Of a DNA stretch of 64,000 nt, positions 26,678 through 36,175 are shown in pieces. Numbering within the stretch: position 1 is the first letter of the stretch; each line of letters begins with the position of its first letter. The position numbers and the translations under genes are program-made. The notes beneath the pieces are model-generated. The model had not been told where the DNA came from, ran no database searches, and saw only the letters and a program-made list of their open reading frames with translations. Source of the stretch: Bacillota bacterium (GTDB lineage: Bacteria; Bacillota; Bacilli; Bacillales_A; Planococcaceae); contig JAEXYZ010000046.1 in NCBI GenBank assembly GCA_023405135.1, positions 8,224 through 72,223 on the forward strand, in the 5' to 3' direction.

Positions 26678-26698
26678 AACATTTCTCGGGAAATAATT
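26678..26698. repeat. 21-bp dispersed repeat, copy 2
   Basis: The 21 bases are identical to 2818-2838, in the gap after the mannitol dehydrogenase gene. Role unknown. Confidence 0.5.
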
Positions 26699-26762
26699 CG
26701 ACCTTTCAACGATATATAACATTTTTCTGTATTATTTAGGTAAATAACCATTTTAAATTGAA

Positions 26763-26803
26763 AAGCAGAGTGGAAAGTGTCATCCCCACTTTCCACTCTG
26801 CTT
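26763..26803. terminator. Bidirectional terminator, dehydrogenase / transaminase
   Basis: A 17-bp arm (AAGCAGAGTGGAAAGTG) pairs perfectly with its complement across a 7-base loop. AATTTTTAATT follows on the right and AAAATTGAAA-type T-runs lie on the other strand. It serves both converging genes. Confidence 0.92.
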
Positions 26804-26812
26804 AATTTTTAA

Positions 26813-28174
26813 TTAGTTTAATTGTTGAATTGCCTCTACCAATGTATTTAATACAATTTTTATATCGTCATCCGAGATGTTTAATGGTGGTGATAAAATA
26901 AGTACATTATTAAATCCTGCAACGGTAGTACCGTTTTTACCAATCAGTACACCATTTTCTTTACATGTAGCAATCGCTTTATTTACACGCTCTACCTCAA
27001 GAGGTTCTTTCGTCAATTTGTCTTTTACTAACTCAATCCCAATTAGTAGACCTTTACCACGAACATCCCCTACGTTAGCGTGTGTCATTAATTCATTTTG
27101 TAACGCCTCTAATAATTGAGATCCTTTTTGAGCTGAGCGATCAAAAAGTTTTTCCTGTTCCATAATTTCAAGATTTTTCAATGCTACTGCACAAGCCGCT
27201 GGATGACCACCAAATGTATTAACATGTCGGAAATAATCATAATCACCACTATCAATAAACGCTTCATAAACTTCACGTTTTACAGCAGTTGCCGATAATG
27301 GAAGATAGGCACTTGTTAATCCCTTTGCCATTGTAATAATGTCCGGTTTCACACCATAATTCATAAATCCAAAGGGCTTTCCTGTTCGACCAAAACCACA
27401 AATTACTTCATCAACAATTAGAAGTGCTCCGTGTTTTTTACACACTTCTTCGATTCCTTTTAAATAGTTTTGAGGTGGCATTAAAATTCCCCCACCTGTA
27501 ATTATTGGTTCAAGAATCATAGCAGCAATTGTATTGCTAAATTCCCAAGTCATTAATCGATCAACTTCTTTTATACTTGGGATTTCAAGTAACTCAGTAT
27601 ATGCATCTTCATTACTTCGATAGGAATCAGGAGGTGAAACATGTAGGAAACCAGGTGCTAATGGCTCGTATTTATATTTCCTTTCCGCTTGGCCAGTTGC
27701 AGCTAAAGAGCCCATGGAGTTTCCGTGGTAAGCACGATATCGAGATACAATTTTATATCTTGAAGACTGTCCTTTTTGATGATGGTATTGTCGTGCAATT
27801 TTAAAGGCAGTTTCATTCGCTTCAGATCCACTATTAGAGAAGAAAATGACATAGTCTCCTCCAAGCATTTCATTTAACTTTTCGGCTAGTTTAATAGCTG
27901 GTACATGGCCTTGAGAAAGAGGAGTATAAGCATTAACTACCATTTGATCGTAAGCAGCTTTTGCTAATTCCTCTCGCCCATAGCCCGCATTTACACAAAA
28001 CAAACCTGCCATTGCATCAATATACTGCTTACCATCGACATCCGTTAAACGGGCGCCCTTAGTTTTCTCGACAACTATTGTTGAGTTTGGATTATACGGC
28101 TTCATTGAATGCCATACATACTTTTCATCCTTTGCCAACAATTCTTTCCCTACATTTGTTTCTAACATCTCCAT
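26813..28174 (-). CDS. Class III aminotransferase, beta-alanine/omega-amino acid--pyruvate type
   Basis: The 453-residue PLP enzyme has FSNSGSEANETAFKIAR (phosphate region), the YRAYHGNSMG segment, the PLP-binding Asp in LLIVDEVICGFGR, and the Schiff-base Lys in DIITMAKGLTSAYLPLSA. The FSNSGSEANE and YRAYHG signatures are typical of omega-amino-acid:pyruvate and taurine/beta-alanine transaminases. A CoA-acylating malonate semialdehyde dehydrogenase and a PucR regulator lie just downstream. I infer beta-alanine plus pyruvate to malonate semialdehyde plus alanine. Taurine--pyruvate is the main alternative, though no Xsc sulfoacetaldehyde enzyme is present. Length is normal. Confidence 0.85.
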   Translation of the reverse strand: MEMLETNVGKELLAKDEKYVWHSMKPYNPNSTIVVEKTKGARLTDVDGKQYIDAMAGLFCVNAGYGREELAKAAYDQMVVNAYTPLSQGHVPAIKLAEKLNEMLGGDYVIFFSNSGSEANETAFKIARQYHHQKGQSSRYKIVSRYRAYHGNSMGSLAATGQAERKYKYEPLAPGFLHVSPPDSYRSNEDAYTELLEIPSIKEVDRLMTWEFSNTIAAMILEPIITGGGILMPPQNYLKGIEEVCKKHGALLIVDEVICGFGRTGKPFGFMNYGVKPDIITMAKGLTSAYLPLSATAVKREVYEAFIDSGDYDYFRHVNTFGGHPAACAVALKNLEIMEQEKLFDRSAQKGSQLLEALQNELMTHANVGDVRGKGLLIGIELVKDKLTKEPLEVERVNKAIATCKENGVLIGKNGTTVAGFNNVLILSPPLNISDDDIKIVLNTLVEAIQQLN

Positions 28175-28200
28175 TCACACTCCTAACTTCATTAGAATAA

Positions 28201-28241
28201 AAAGCGTTTCTTTCTATTAAGCTATTAGTTTAAAACGCTTT
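28201..28241. promoter_or_regulatory. Inverted repeat AAAGCGTTT/AAACGCTTT before the transaminase gene
   Basis: Two 9-bp arms (28201-28209 and 28233-28241) are exact inverse complements, 23 bases apart, between the transaminase start and the PucR-family gene. They may be a regulator binding pair for that PucR protein. The arms are seen; the function is inferred. Confidence 0.45.
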
Positions 28242-28337
28242 AAATTACAAAATATTATGGATAATAAATGGATGATTTTCATTTAACAAAATGTAAAACA
28301 AATTAGCCAAATATTTACACAAAGTAAAAATGGCATT

Positions 28338-29885
28338 TTAATTATTCTTAATAAATTTCCGTGCTTTTAGCATAAATTCTAATGCTAGTCGGTTTTCTGC
28401 TTTCATATAATCTTTTCCTAATAAACTTTCAATTTTTCTTAAACGATGATATAAAGTTTGCCGAACGATAAATAGTCGCTTTGCTGTCTCTTGTTTTGAA
28501 CCATTGAATTGTAAGTATACTTCAAGGGTTTCTAATAATTTCCCATCATGTTTTTTATCAAAATCAATTAATGGTTGTAAATATTCATAAATCATTGCTT
28601 CTAAATTTGTATGCTTTTGTAGCTTATAAATTAAATGATAAATATATAATTCATCATAGAAATAAGATGTCGTATCGATTTTTTTTGAAATAAATAAAGT
28701 ATCTATTGCAGACTGATAGCTTTCATGAATAGAAGACAAATCTTTGACAATCTTCCCTACTGCTATTTCCTGATTTAACAACATATCAGCTAATTCCAGC
28801 TTCATAATCCCTTCTTGCAATCTCGACTTTATAGAACTTGAATCTTGTCTATTTAATAAAATTAAAATTAAATCGTTCTTCTTTTCTAAAGCAAACGTAT
28901 AAAATCCCTTTTTATCAAAAATAGCATTACAAAACAATTTGAAGTACGTAGTATCTAATTGTTTATTTTTGTCGTTTCTCGGAATAGAAATTATTAATGT
29001 CGTGCTCTCCTTTGGTTTATAACTAGGCCATTGTGAGTTAACAAACTGCCAAATTTCTTCTTTAGAATGTTTCCCATCCAACCATTCCTCAAGCCATTTT
29101 GCATCTTCTAACCCTTTCTTTTCTTCAACATAAAGATTTCGAATTAATAGCTGTGCCATTGCTGTAGCCGTTCTATCTAAAATGAGCAGTTCAAATTCTG
29201 TAATTTCCTTTTCTTCACTATATAAAATAATTTCTCCATAATTATGTTCGAACAAATGAATTGTTTGACTTTTAAAATGATTAGCATAGTTACCATTCTC
29301 CTTCTTTTGTAGGAGAAGTTCTTTCTGTGTTTTTTGCATATTAGGAAAAAAAATAGGTTCTCTTCCCTCAACTTCATATACGGTCTGAATTTTCAGATAT
29401 TTATACATAAGCTTTAATAAATGTTCAACATTATGAGTATGCAATGCTTCTTTATTAATACTTTGGGAATACGCCTCTAATTTCGCTATCATTGAATACT
29501 GATTGTTAATAATAAGGGAATGAAGGTCTTGCGTAATTTCAACAAATGGAACTTCCTGATGAAAGACGATAATGGGAAAATGATGTTCGTTAGCAAGCTC
29601 AAAAATTTGTATTGGAACACTTTGAATATAGGGGCCATATTCAATGCAAAGCCCCGCACAGTTCGCTTCAATTAGCCCTTCCACAAATTTTTTAAATTGT
29701 TCACTATCATTTTGAAAACTAACACCCGTCGTTAAAATTAGCTCATAACCTTTTAATAATTTTTGAACGTTGGAAACTTCAAGAACATGAACCCATTTAA
29801 TAATATTATGGAGCCCAGAAAACCCTGCAATGACTTCAGCTTTTTTAAAATGTCTATTATCTAAAATATTTACAACTTGCAGCAA
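28338..29885 (-). CDS. PucR/CdaR-family transcriptional regulator
   Basis: The 515-residue protein begins with a PucR N-terminal domain (residues 1-120: VVNILDNRHFKKAEVIAGF) and ends in a HTH_30 helix-turn-helix (FNGSKQETAKRLFIVRQTLYHRLRKIES). The middle is a variable sensing region. It is a second, distinct PucR-type protein in this window, sharing architecture but little sequence with the purine one. It lies divergent-free between the transaminase and the hypothetical gene on the same strand. The likely targets are the transaminase and the semialdehyde dehydrogenase nearby. Effector unknown. Confidence 0.85.
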   Translation of the reverse strand: MLQVVNILDNRHFKKAEVIAGFSGLHNIIKWVHVLEVSNVQKLLKGYELILTTGVSFQNDSEQFKKFVEGLIEANCAGLCIEYGPYIQSVPIQIFELANEHHFPIIVFHQEVPFVEITQDLHSLIINNQYSMIAKLEAYSQSINKEALHTHNVEHLLKLMYKYLKIQTVYEVEGREPIFFPNMQKTQKELLLQKKENGNYANHFKSQTIHLFEHNYGEIILYSEEKEITEFELLILDRTATAMAQLLIRNLYVEEKKGLEDAKWLEEWLDGKHSKEEIWQFVNSQWPSYKPKESTTLIISIPRNDKNKQLDTTYFKLFCNAIFDKKGFYTFALEKKNDLILILLNRQDSSSIKSRLQEGIMKLELADMLLNQEIAVGKIVKDLSSIHESYQSAIDTLFISKKIDTTSYFYDELYIYHLIYKLQKHTNLEAMIYEYLQPLIDFDKKHDGKLLETLEVYLQFNGSKQETAKRLFIVRQTLYHRLRKIESLLGKDYMKAENRLALEFMLKARKFIKNN

Positions 29886-30036
29886 AATTTACTCCCCCTC
29901 GCTCCAAAACGCTAGACTTATAATAAATTTATAGAGAAAGTATATAAATGCAGTGGGACTCCTGAACGACATTACTTTTACACCCCTAGTTTGATTAAAA
30001 GCTAACAACTAAACTTGTCCTACCTCTGAAGGAGCT

Positions 30037-31308
30037 CTATAAATCGTCTAATGCTATTATTTCTCCATTTGATGCTATCACACCATAATCACAATCTAAC
30101 TTTCCGCATAAAACATATAAATTCTGTTTAAAGTCATAAACGTAATAAGGCTTAAGCTCAAACAATTCTTTAATTTTTTCATAGGCTTCATCTTTAGTAA
30201 TAGTTGCTTTTTCGGAATTATGAAATTGTTCGAAAATCTCTAGCATCACTTTATTGTCCATGTAATTTACTACTTGAATCCTCTTTGCATCTATAAAAGC
30301 CTTAACTTTCCTTTCGAATACACGATCAATTTGTTTGTTCACTTTTAATATGGCATGTATGTATCCTTTATCACGATACAGTGATTTCAGAATCCAATTT
30401 CCAGTATCATTCGGATATTCCCGACGCAAAAAGTCCTTAACTGCTAAAACGCATTTCTCCTGCTCTTCCTTTGAGATAGGAAATGAATCTGGAGATGGTT
30501 CACAGGAAAGTGCTTGTTCTTCTGTTATATCTTCAATCCATCTAATTTCCTCTCGATCAAACGGCTTATTAATTGGACTCTCCCAATAGATAATTTTATT
30601 TATAGTTAAATAGGATCTTCTATCAACAAAAAACTCAAAGGGGATTGTCAATCTCTGATCATTCGCAATATAAATTTCTTCCACAGCGTAAACAGGATAT
30701 ATTTTCTTCTGTTCGTATGAAGGGAATTCAACCAATTTCAACTGCTCTTTTTTCGGATGCCTTAAACTATCGAGGGAAAGTGAATATTCTTCCTCTCTAA
30801 TCAACTCCTCTGAAGGAAATTGACCATGTATTGAAAAGAAGGTAAGTTTTCCTTCATGATTAAATTTAATTTCAATAGATCCGGAAGGTGATACGGCAAC
30901 ACCATTAATACATTCTCTAAAGTGAATATTACCATCCTCTTCTTTTTGCAGTTGAAATTGTTTGCCATACATTAATCCTGTTTCTTGTTCAAGCCATTTT
31001 ATAATTGAAAACTTATAAGGAGTGGCAAACTTGACCCCATATTCTACAAAAGTCTTCCCCATTACAAAAATTGCACTCTTATATTTAAGACTGTTTATAT
31101 CAATCTCAATAACTGCTGTACCTTCCGGATTTGAATCGTCCTCCTCCTGTACGGTTGCATGATTTGGGAACCATTCCATACACATTGTATAAACCGTCTC
31201 TTTGAAAATATTTACGCTCCGATTGAACTGATACCCTTTTAAATAGTAATTGTCTAATCCAAATTTTGTTCTTGTAAGCTCAATTACTTCTTCTACCCTT
31301 GAACCCAT
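30037..31308 (-). CDS. Hypothetical protein, possibly YcdB/PepSY-like repeats
   Basis: I do not recognise this 423-residue protein with confidence. It has no signal peptide or membrane helix. Two similar stretches, one near residues 155-185 (NGVAVSPSGSIEIKFNHEGK) and one at the end (YVLCGKLDCDYGVIASNGEI), look like repeated beta-rich modules. They resemble the YcdB/YcdC repeat domains of Bacillus, to which I lean weakly. Charged helices (TKDEAYEKIKELF) alternate with strands, as in PepSY-type folds. ATG 31308 has no striking ribosome site. It lies between the PucR regulator and the semialdehyde dehydrogenase, but on the same strand and with a 220-base gap. Confidence 0.75.
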   Translation of the reverse strand: MGSRVEEVIELTRTKFGLDNYYLKGYQFNRSVNIFKETVYTMCMEWFPNHATVQEEDDSNPEGTAVIEIDINSLKYKSAIFVMGKTFVEYGVKFATPYKFSIIKWLEQETGLMYGKQFQLQKEEDGNIHFRECINGVAVSPSGSIEIKFNHEGKLTFFSIHGQFPSEELIREEEYSLSLDSLRHPKKEQLKLVEFPSYEQKKIYPVYAVEEIYIANDQRLTIPFEFFVDRRSYLTINKIIYWESPINKPFDREEIRWIEDITEEQALSCEPSPDSFPISKEEQEKCVLAVKDFLRREYPNDTGNWILKSLYRDKGYIHAILKVNKQIDRVFERKVKAFIDAKRIQVVNYMDNKVMLEIFEQFHNSEKATITKDEAYEKIKELFELKPYYVYDFKQNLYVLCGKLDCDYGVIASNGEIIALDDL

Positions 31309-31528
31309 TTAATATTAATACCTCATTTCCATCTGCTTTTACAGGTAAAGTAGCTGTATTACCTAGACAAAAGATTATAAAAATATTACCGACAAATCAT
31401 TGGTGAAACAACTTGAACTGCCCGTAAGTGTATTCACAGTAGTTAAATTATTCTCACACACTAACATTATTTTACAGAAAAGTTATCTATAAGTCGAAAA
31501 TTTATAATTTCTTCAAAATAAAAAACAC

Positions 31529-31548
31529 GATCTCCAATTTTGGAGATC
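31529..31548 (-). terminator. Terminator after the semialdehyde dehydrogenase
   Basis: Leftward, GATCTCCA and TGGAGATC form a perfect 8-bp stem with a 4-base loop, followed by GTGTTTTTTATTTTG. Confidence 0.9.
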
Positions 31549-31563
31549 ATGCTGTAATTGTCG

Positions 31564-33096
31564 TTACTTATTTTCACCATCATTATTACTAGGAAAAGCA
31601 AATGTGGTAGTTGTTTCATCATCAACATCAATCCATTTTTCAGAAATGGTTTTACTTTTTGTGAAGAAGCGAGCTTGATCTGGACCAAACATAAAGCCTT
31701 CGCCAAATTTTGAACGTTTCCAGCCACCAAAGTTATGATAGCCTACTGGGATAGGAATCGGTACATTGACGCCGACCATTCCTACCTCAATTTCTTCTTG
31801 GAACTTACGAGCTGCTGCCCCATTATTAGTGAAGATTGTAACGCCATTTCCTAATTCATGGTCGTTTATTAAATCAACGGCTTCCTGTAAAGATTCTACT
31901 CGCACAACAATTCGAGCAGGACCAAATACTTCTTGTTCATAAATTTCCATTGAAGGTTTGACTTCATCTAATAATGTAGGACCTAAGTAAAAGCCATTTG
32001 ACACTTCACAAATACTTGGATTTCGTCCATCCACAACCAATTTCGCGCCTTCTTCTATCCCTTTGTTAATTGCTTTCAGTACAGCTTCCTTCGATTGAGC
32101 TGTAATTACTGGTCCAAAATCTACTTCTGGATCTGTATATGGTCCAACCTTTAGATTTTCAATTTTTTCTTTTAATTTGGCAACGAACTTATCAGCTGTT
32201 TCCTTACCAACAGCCATCGCACCAGAAATCGCCATACAACGTTGTGATGCCGCACCATAAGCAGCTCCAATAAAGGCATTTGCTGTTTTTTCTAAATCTG
32301 CATCAGGCATAACAATCATAAAGTTTTTCCCACCACCAAAAGCAGCAACACGTTTGTTATGATTCGTCCCTGTTTGATATATATATTCAGCTACAGGTGT
32401 TGAACCTACAAATGAGATTGCTTGGACAGTTGGATTTTCTAAAAGTTCATCGACTGTTTCCTTATCGCCGTTAATAACTGTCCAAATACCATCCGGAAGC
32501 CCCGCCTTTTTCCATAGTTCAGAAAAATAAAGCGCAGACATCGGCACCTTTTCTGACGGTTTTAAAATAACAGCATTTCCAACAGCAACAGCCATGCTTG
32601 TAATTGCAAGAGGCACCATTACCGGGAAGTTAAATGGAGATATTGCAGCAACTACTCCTAAAGGTGATTTAGTTGAAAATGCGTTTATATTTCCGCCAAC
32701 ATTGACCGAATACTCACCTTTTAATAAATGGGACGCATTTATAGCTAAATCTACTGATTCTAATCCACGCGTTATTTCACCCTTTGCATCTTCCTTTGTT
32801 TTTCCACTTTCTTGGCAAATCACTTCAATTAGCTCTTCTTCATTTTCTTTCAGTAACTGCCGGAAATTTAAAACAATTTCAGCACGTTTACCAGAGGATA
32901 ATTTTTTCCACTCTGGGAACGCTTTTTTTGCAACTTTAATTGCATTTTTCACTTCTTCTTTTGTTGCCAAAGGAACTTGGGCAATTACTTCTCCTGTTGA
33001 AGGATTATAAACCTTTGAAAATCTTCCGCTAGTACCTGCAATTTGCTCCCCATTAATAAAATGATGTAATTCCTTTACTCTTTGTTCAACTGCCAT
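31564..33096 (-). CDS. mmsA: CoA-acylating (methyl)malonate semialdehyde dehydrogenase
   Basis: The 510-residue aldehyde dehydrogenase converts malonate or methylmalonate semialdehyde plus CoA and NAD to acetyl- or propionyl-CoA and CO2. Catalytic Cys287 lies in GAASQRCMAIS. The usual general-base Glu loop is GGGKN, with Asn in place of Glu, which is the hallmark of the CoA-acylating MMSDH branch (IolA/MmsA). PFNFPVMVP and the C-terminal GGWKRSKFGEG also fit. No inositol or valine genes surround it. Its neighbour transaminase would supply malonate semialdehyde from beta-alanine. ATG 33096 follows AAAGGGGTG. Confidence 0.92.
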   Translation of the reverse strand: MAVEQRVKELHHFINGEQIAGTSGRFSKVYNPSTGEVIAQVPLATKEEVKNAIKVAKKAFPEWKKLSSGKRAEIVLNFRQLLKENEEELIEVICQESGKTKEDAKGEITRGLESVDLAINASHLLKGEYSVNVGGNINAFSTKSPLGVVAAISPFNFPVMVPLAITSMAVAVGNAVILKPSEKVPMSALYFSELWKKAGLPDGIWTVINGDKETVDELLENPTVQAISFVGSTPVAEYIYQTGTNHNKRVAAFGGGKNFMIVMPDADLEKTANAFIGAAYGAASQRCMAISGAMAVGKETADKFVAKLKEKIENLKVGPYTDPEVDFGPVITAQSKEAVLKAINKGIEEGAKLVVDGRNPSICEVSNGFYLGPTLLDEVKPSMEIYEQEVFGPARIVVRVESLQEAVDLINDHELGNGVTIFTNNGAAARKFQEEIEVGMVGVNVPIPIPVGYHNFGGWKRSKFGEGFMFGPDQARFFTKSKTISEKWIDVDDETTTTFAFPSNNDGENK

Positions 33097-33270
33097 ACCA
33101 ATACACCCCTTTTTGATATTTGCAATTTATTGGTTCTCCATTAAATAATGGAACCCTCTTAAATTATTATTAATTTACATGAATTAACAGAACTACGATA
33201 TGGACATAAAGTAAATATCACTGCTTTATCATTAGACAATGTGTATAGTTTTATAAACCTTAATTAAAAA

Positions 33271-33308
33271 GACCCTATACTCTCTTTGCTTAAGATAAAT
33301 TATAGGGC
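33271..33308 (-). terminator. Terminator after the nitroreductase
   Basis: CCCTATA and TATAGGG are separated by about 20 bases; leftward the hairpin is followed by TCTTTTTAATT. Confidence 0.7.
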
Positions 33309-33320
33309 CTACTAATCTAT

Positions 33321-33926
33321 TTAATTTATAGCATTCTCTTCATCAACGTTTTTACCTTCTCCAAAAAACGTTACAATTTCTTGTGCTTTTTTCCGTTCTA
33401 CCGCTTTTGGCAATTCATCAAAATAACCTAACTGTAACATTGCGATAATACGTTCACCTGGTGTAACACCTAGCGCTTTTCGGAAAGCTGGGTCATCAAG
33501 AAAGTCTGGTGTCTTCCAACAAGAACCAATTCCATAATCCCATGCAAGTAACTGGATATTTTGAATAAGGATACTTGCTGCTGCATAGTCTTCAAGTCGT
33601 TGTTTTTGACGAACATCTTCAGGGACGATTACAAATACAAAAGCTCCGGCTAAGGTGAATTTTTGCATTTGCTTCTCTAATGTTTCTTCTGAAAGCTCCT
33701 TCCATTTAGGAATAGCTGTATCACGCAATAAGCGATGTAAGTCAAAAATTTCTTTTCCACAGCCAACGACTAATCTCCACGGTTCTCTATTTTTATGATT
33801 CGGTGCCCAAACAGCATTGTCAATAATATTCATTAAGTCTTCACGATCAACTGGCTGGCCATTGAATTTTTTTATTGAACGTCTCCCAATAATAGCTTCT
33901 CTTACAGATAATGACTGTTCGTTCAT
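33321..33926 (-). CDS. Nitroreductase family protein (FMN)
   Basis: The 201-residue protein fits the FMN-dependent nitroreductase fold: RRSIKKFNGQPV at the start (FMN-phosphate Arg), AVWAPNHKNREPW in the flavin loop, and GSCWKTPDFLDDP plus ERIIAMLQLGYFDE near the end. NHKNREPWR is typical of the YdjA-like small branch. Such enzymes reduce nitroaromatics or quinones with NAD(P)H, but the physiological substrates are rarely known. AAGGAGAG precedes ATG 33926. It is monocistronic. Confidence 0.88.
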   Translation of the reverse strand: MNEQSLSVREAIIGRRSIKKFNGQPVDREDLMNIIDNAVWAPNHKNREPWRLVVGCGKEIFDLHRLLRDTAIPKWKELSEETLEKQMQKFTLAGAFVFVIVPEDVRQKQRLEDYAAASILIQNIQLLAWDYGIGSCWKTPDFLDDPAFRKALGVTPGERIIAMLQLGYFDELPKAVERKKAQEIVTFFGEGKNVDEENAIN

Positions 33927-34233
33927 TTATAGTTCTCTCCTTAAAAAAACAAATATCTAGACCATTTGTAATATTTCCACTCCATAAACATTAACATATA
34001 TTTTGTTTTTTTAAAATACGCTTAGAAATTTACCATTTATTTTACAATTATTCAGTTGTTTTCGGTTATTAGGATAATTCACCTACATTTTCATTTATTC
34101 GCTATTAGAGTTTTAATTTTTGAGCCCAACTTAAATGAAAAACAGTTTGACATAAAATAATGGCAAACTGCATTTTTAAACTTAATTATTATCAATTGTT
34201 AGCTTAACAGTAATATGTTGATATTCTTCAATA

Positions 34234-34770
34234 TCAATTAAATACATCATCTATTTTAAAGAAGTAATATTTTATATTTGGTGTATATGCAAGGGAATTT
34301 GAATAATCATAATGACGATCCGCGCTATCTGCTGTATGGGCATGGATGTAAGGAATGCCATTTACCATACTTGTAACGATAGTACTATGATCAATCACAC
34401 CATTTCCTTGAAAGTCATATAAAATAACGTCTCCAATGTCTAATTCTGAAGGGAATTGTACTTTTTTTGCTGTTAAACCCGTTGTTGCATGTTCCAAGTA
34501 CCAACGTAAACTATGGGCGACTGACCAACTATAGCTCCATGTTTCATTAGAATAGTGGCCTTCTACACCTTGCCCACCTTTCCAGCCGTCTGTAATCCAC
34601 CACCCTTTTGCCCGGTTAGGATAGCCTGTCATGGGAGCTCCACCTGCATACAAACATTGAGAAACAAAACTAGTACAATCAACTTGAAATGCCGGGTAGT
34701 TCGGATTACGTCTATTCCACCAAGTTCTAGCATACTGAACAGCTGCATTCCGATCATAATAAATTGAAAT
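34234..34770 (-). CDS. Amidase_6-domain cysteine peptidase/amidase with apparent ATT start
   Basis: The 178-residue protein matches amidase_6 domains: YYDRNAAVQYARTWWNRRNP at the N-terminus, Cys32 in DCTSFVSQCLYAGG, and the His in GVIDHSTIVTS. These are cysteine-dependent, NlpC-like catalytic motifs, often in sporulation-associated wall proteins. No ATG, GTG or TTG exists in frame between the upstream stop and the conserved N-terminus. The AAAGGAGG (AGGAGG at 34784-34779) is spaced 8 bases from an ATT at 34770, so initiation at ATT is the natural reading. A TTG at 34653 would cut off the catalytic Cys and is rejected. No signal peptide is seen. Confidence 0.72.
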   Translation of the reverse strand: MSIYYDRNAAVQYARTWWNRRNPNYPAFQVDCTSFVSQCLYAGGAPMTGYPNRAKGWWITDGWKGGQGVEGHYSNETWSYSWSVAHSLRWYLEHATTGLTAKKVQFPSELDIGDVILYDFQGNGVIDHSTIVTSMVNGIPYIHAHTADSADRHYDYSNSLAYTPNIKYYFFKIDDVFN

Positions 34771-35046
34771 CTTGTTTACCTCCTTTTTTTCAAATATATG
34801 CTTTTAATTTTGTATTTTTCTTCGTAAATTACAAAATTTCCATTTTTCAGTTTTTCCATTAATTAAAAAAAGCAAATTATAGTTTAATTTTGCTACAATA
34901 TAAGTTAATTAACTTTAGAATTCTCATACATAATGGAGATTAAAAATATTACAAATAGTTAATGATTGATATATTTTTTATTCTAAAATCATATTTTATT
35001 TCCTATAGATGTAGGTGCAGTTTAATAGACACTATGAGCGAAAGGG

Positions 35047-36084
35047 ATGTTGGCTTTGAGGCAACACGCAGAAAGAGAAATTGTAGAATTCACACGATTA
35101 TGTGATAAAAAAGGAAATTTAAATCCTGAAGCTATTGGTTTTGCTCGTAAACCGATAATAGATTGCAATTTATCTGGTCACTTTTTAAAGAAAAAAAAAT
35201 GGAATTATTGGTGCGTGTATGGTGAGGAAATTTTATTTTCCGTAACAATTTGCCATTTTGATTATGCCGCAATGTGCTTCATCTACTTTTTAGAATATGA
35301 AACGCAACGTTTTTTTGAAAAAACAGCCACAATCCCTCTTGGAATCGGTAGTAAACTAAAAATGCCTACAAGAGTGTTAGAACCTGTTACTTTTTCAAAC
35401 AATGAAATAAATATCAATATTACTCATTACCAAAATCAAACGTTTTTAAAGGTAACTGCAGAAAACTTCGATAATGAAAAGCTTAATGCTGAACTTAAAA
35501 TACAACACCCTATCGAAGATGAAACTTTAAATGTCGTTGTCCCTTGGAATCGCCAAACGTTTCAATTTACTGCAAAACATCACACATTGCCAACTACTGG
35601 TTTTGTAAAAATTGGAGACCGAAGCTTCCTTTTTAATGAGGAAGATTGTTATGCAGTGTTAGATTTTGGTCGAGGTATTTGGCCACGTAATGCCTTTTGG
35701 AATTGGGGAATGGCTTCTCAACGTGTTCGTGATCAAAGAGTTGGTTTAAATTTTGGTGGAAAATGGACAGATGGCACCGGAATGACTGAAAATGCGGTAT
35801 TTGTAAATGGGCAAATGACAAAGATTCATGAAGATGTTTTGTTTAATTATGATCGTTCTAATTATATGAAGCCATGGTATATTACAACGAAATTTTCAGA
35901 TCAAGTTATGCTAACATTTCAACCGTTTTTTGAACGAGTTGCCCAAACAGATGCAAAGCTCGTAAAATCAGAAGTTCATCAAATGGTAGGCTACTACAAC
36001 GGACAAATAAAATTAGAGGATGGAACAATACTGACAATCCAACAAATGTTAGGCTGTATTGAAGAACATGTAGCGAAATGGTGA
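35047..36084 (+). CDS. DUF2804 domain protein
   Basis: The 345-residue protein matches DUF2804: an N-terminal CDKKGNLNPEAIGFARKP, WNYWCVYGEEIL, a central beta-rich region, and GRGIWPRNAFWNWGMAS and NFGGKWTDGTGMTENAV later. The family has no assigned function; its beta-sandwich-like pattern recalls lipocalin/AttH-like folds. ATG 35047 abuts AAAGGG, too close for efficient initiation. A TTG at 35056, 9 bases from AAAGGG, may be the real start and would remove three residues. The C-terminus is standard. Nothing in the neighbourhood suggests a role. Confidence 0.8.
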   Translation: MLALRQHAEREIVEFTRLCDKKGNLNPEAIGFARKPIIDCNLSGHFLKKKKWNYWCVYGEEILFSVTICHFDYAAMCFIYFLEYETQRFFEKTATIPLGIGSKLKMPTRVLEPVTFSNNEININITHYQNQTFLKVTAENFDNEKLNAELKIQHPIEDETLNVVVPWNRQTFQFTAKHHTLPTTGFVKIGDRSFLFNEEDCYAVLDFGRGIWPRNAFWNWGMASQRVRDQRVGLNFGGKWTDGTGMTENAVFVNGQMTKIHEDVLFNYDRSNYMKPWYITTKFSDQVMLTFQPFFERVAQTDAKLVKSEVHQMVGYYNGQIKLEDGTILTIQQMLGCIEEHVAKW

Positions 36085-36175
36085 ATCGATTTCATTTAAA
36101 CAGACAATTTTAGGACTGCTGTAAAAAAACGTTTTTAGATATTAACTTTCCAGTTGGTTGAGTTAACTTCAGAAA

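Noticed and set aside
31564..33096. Inositol (iol) pathway gene assignment
   Set aside because: No iol genes around; the CoA-acylating signature fits the family generally.
34234..34653. Starting the amidase_6 gene at TTG 34653
   Set aside because: It would remove the conserved N-terminus and the catalytic Cys.
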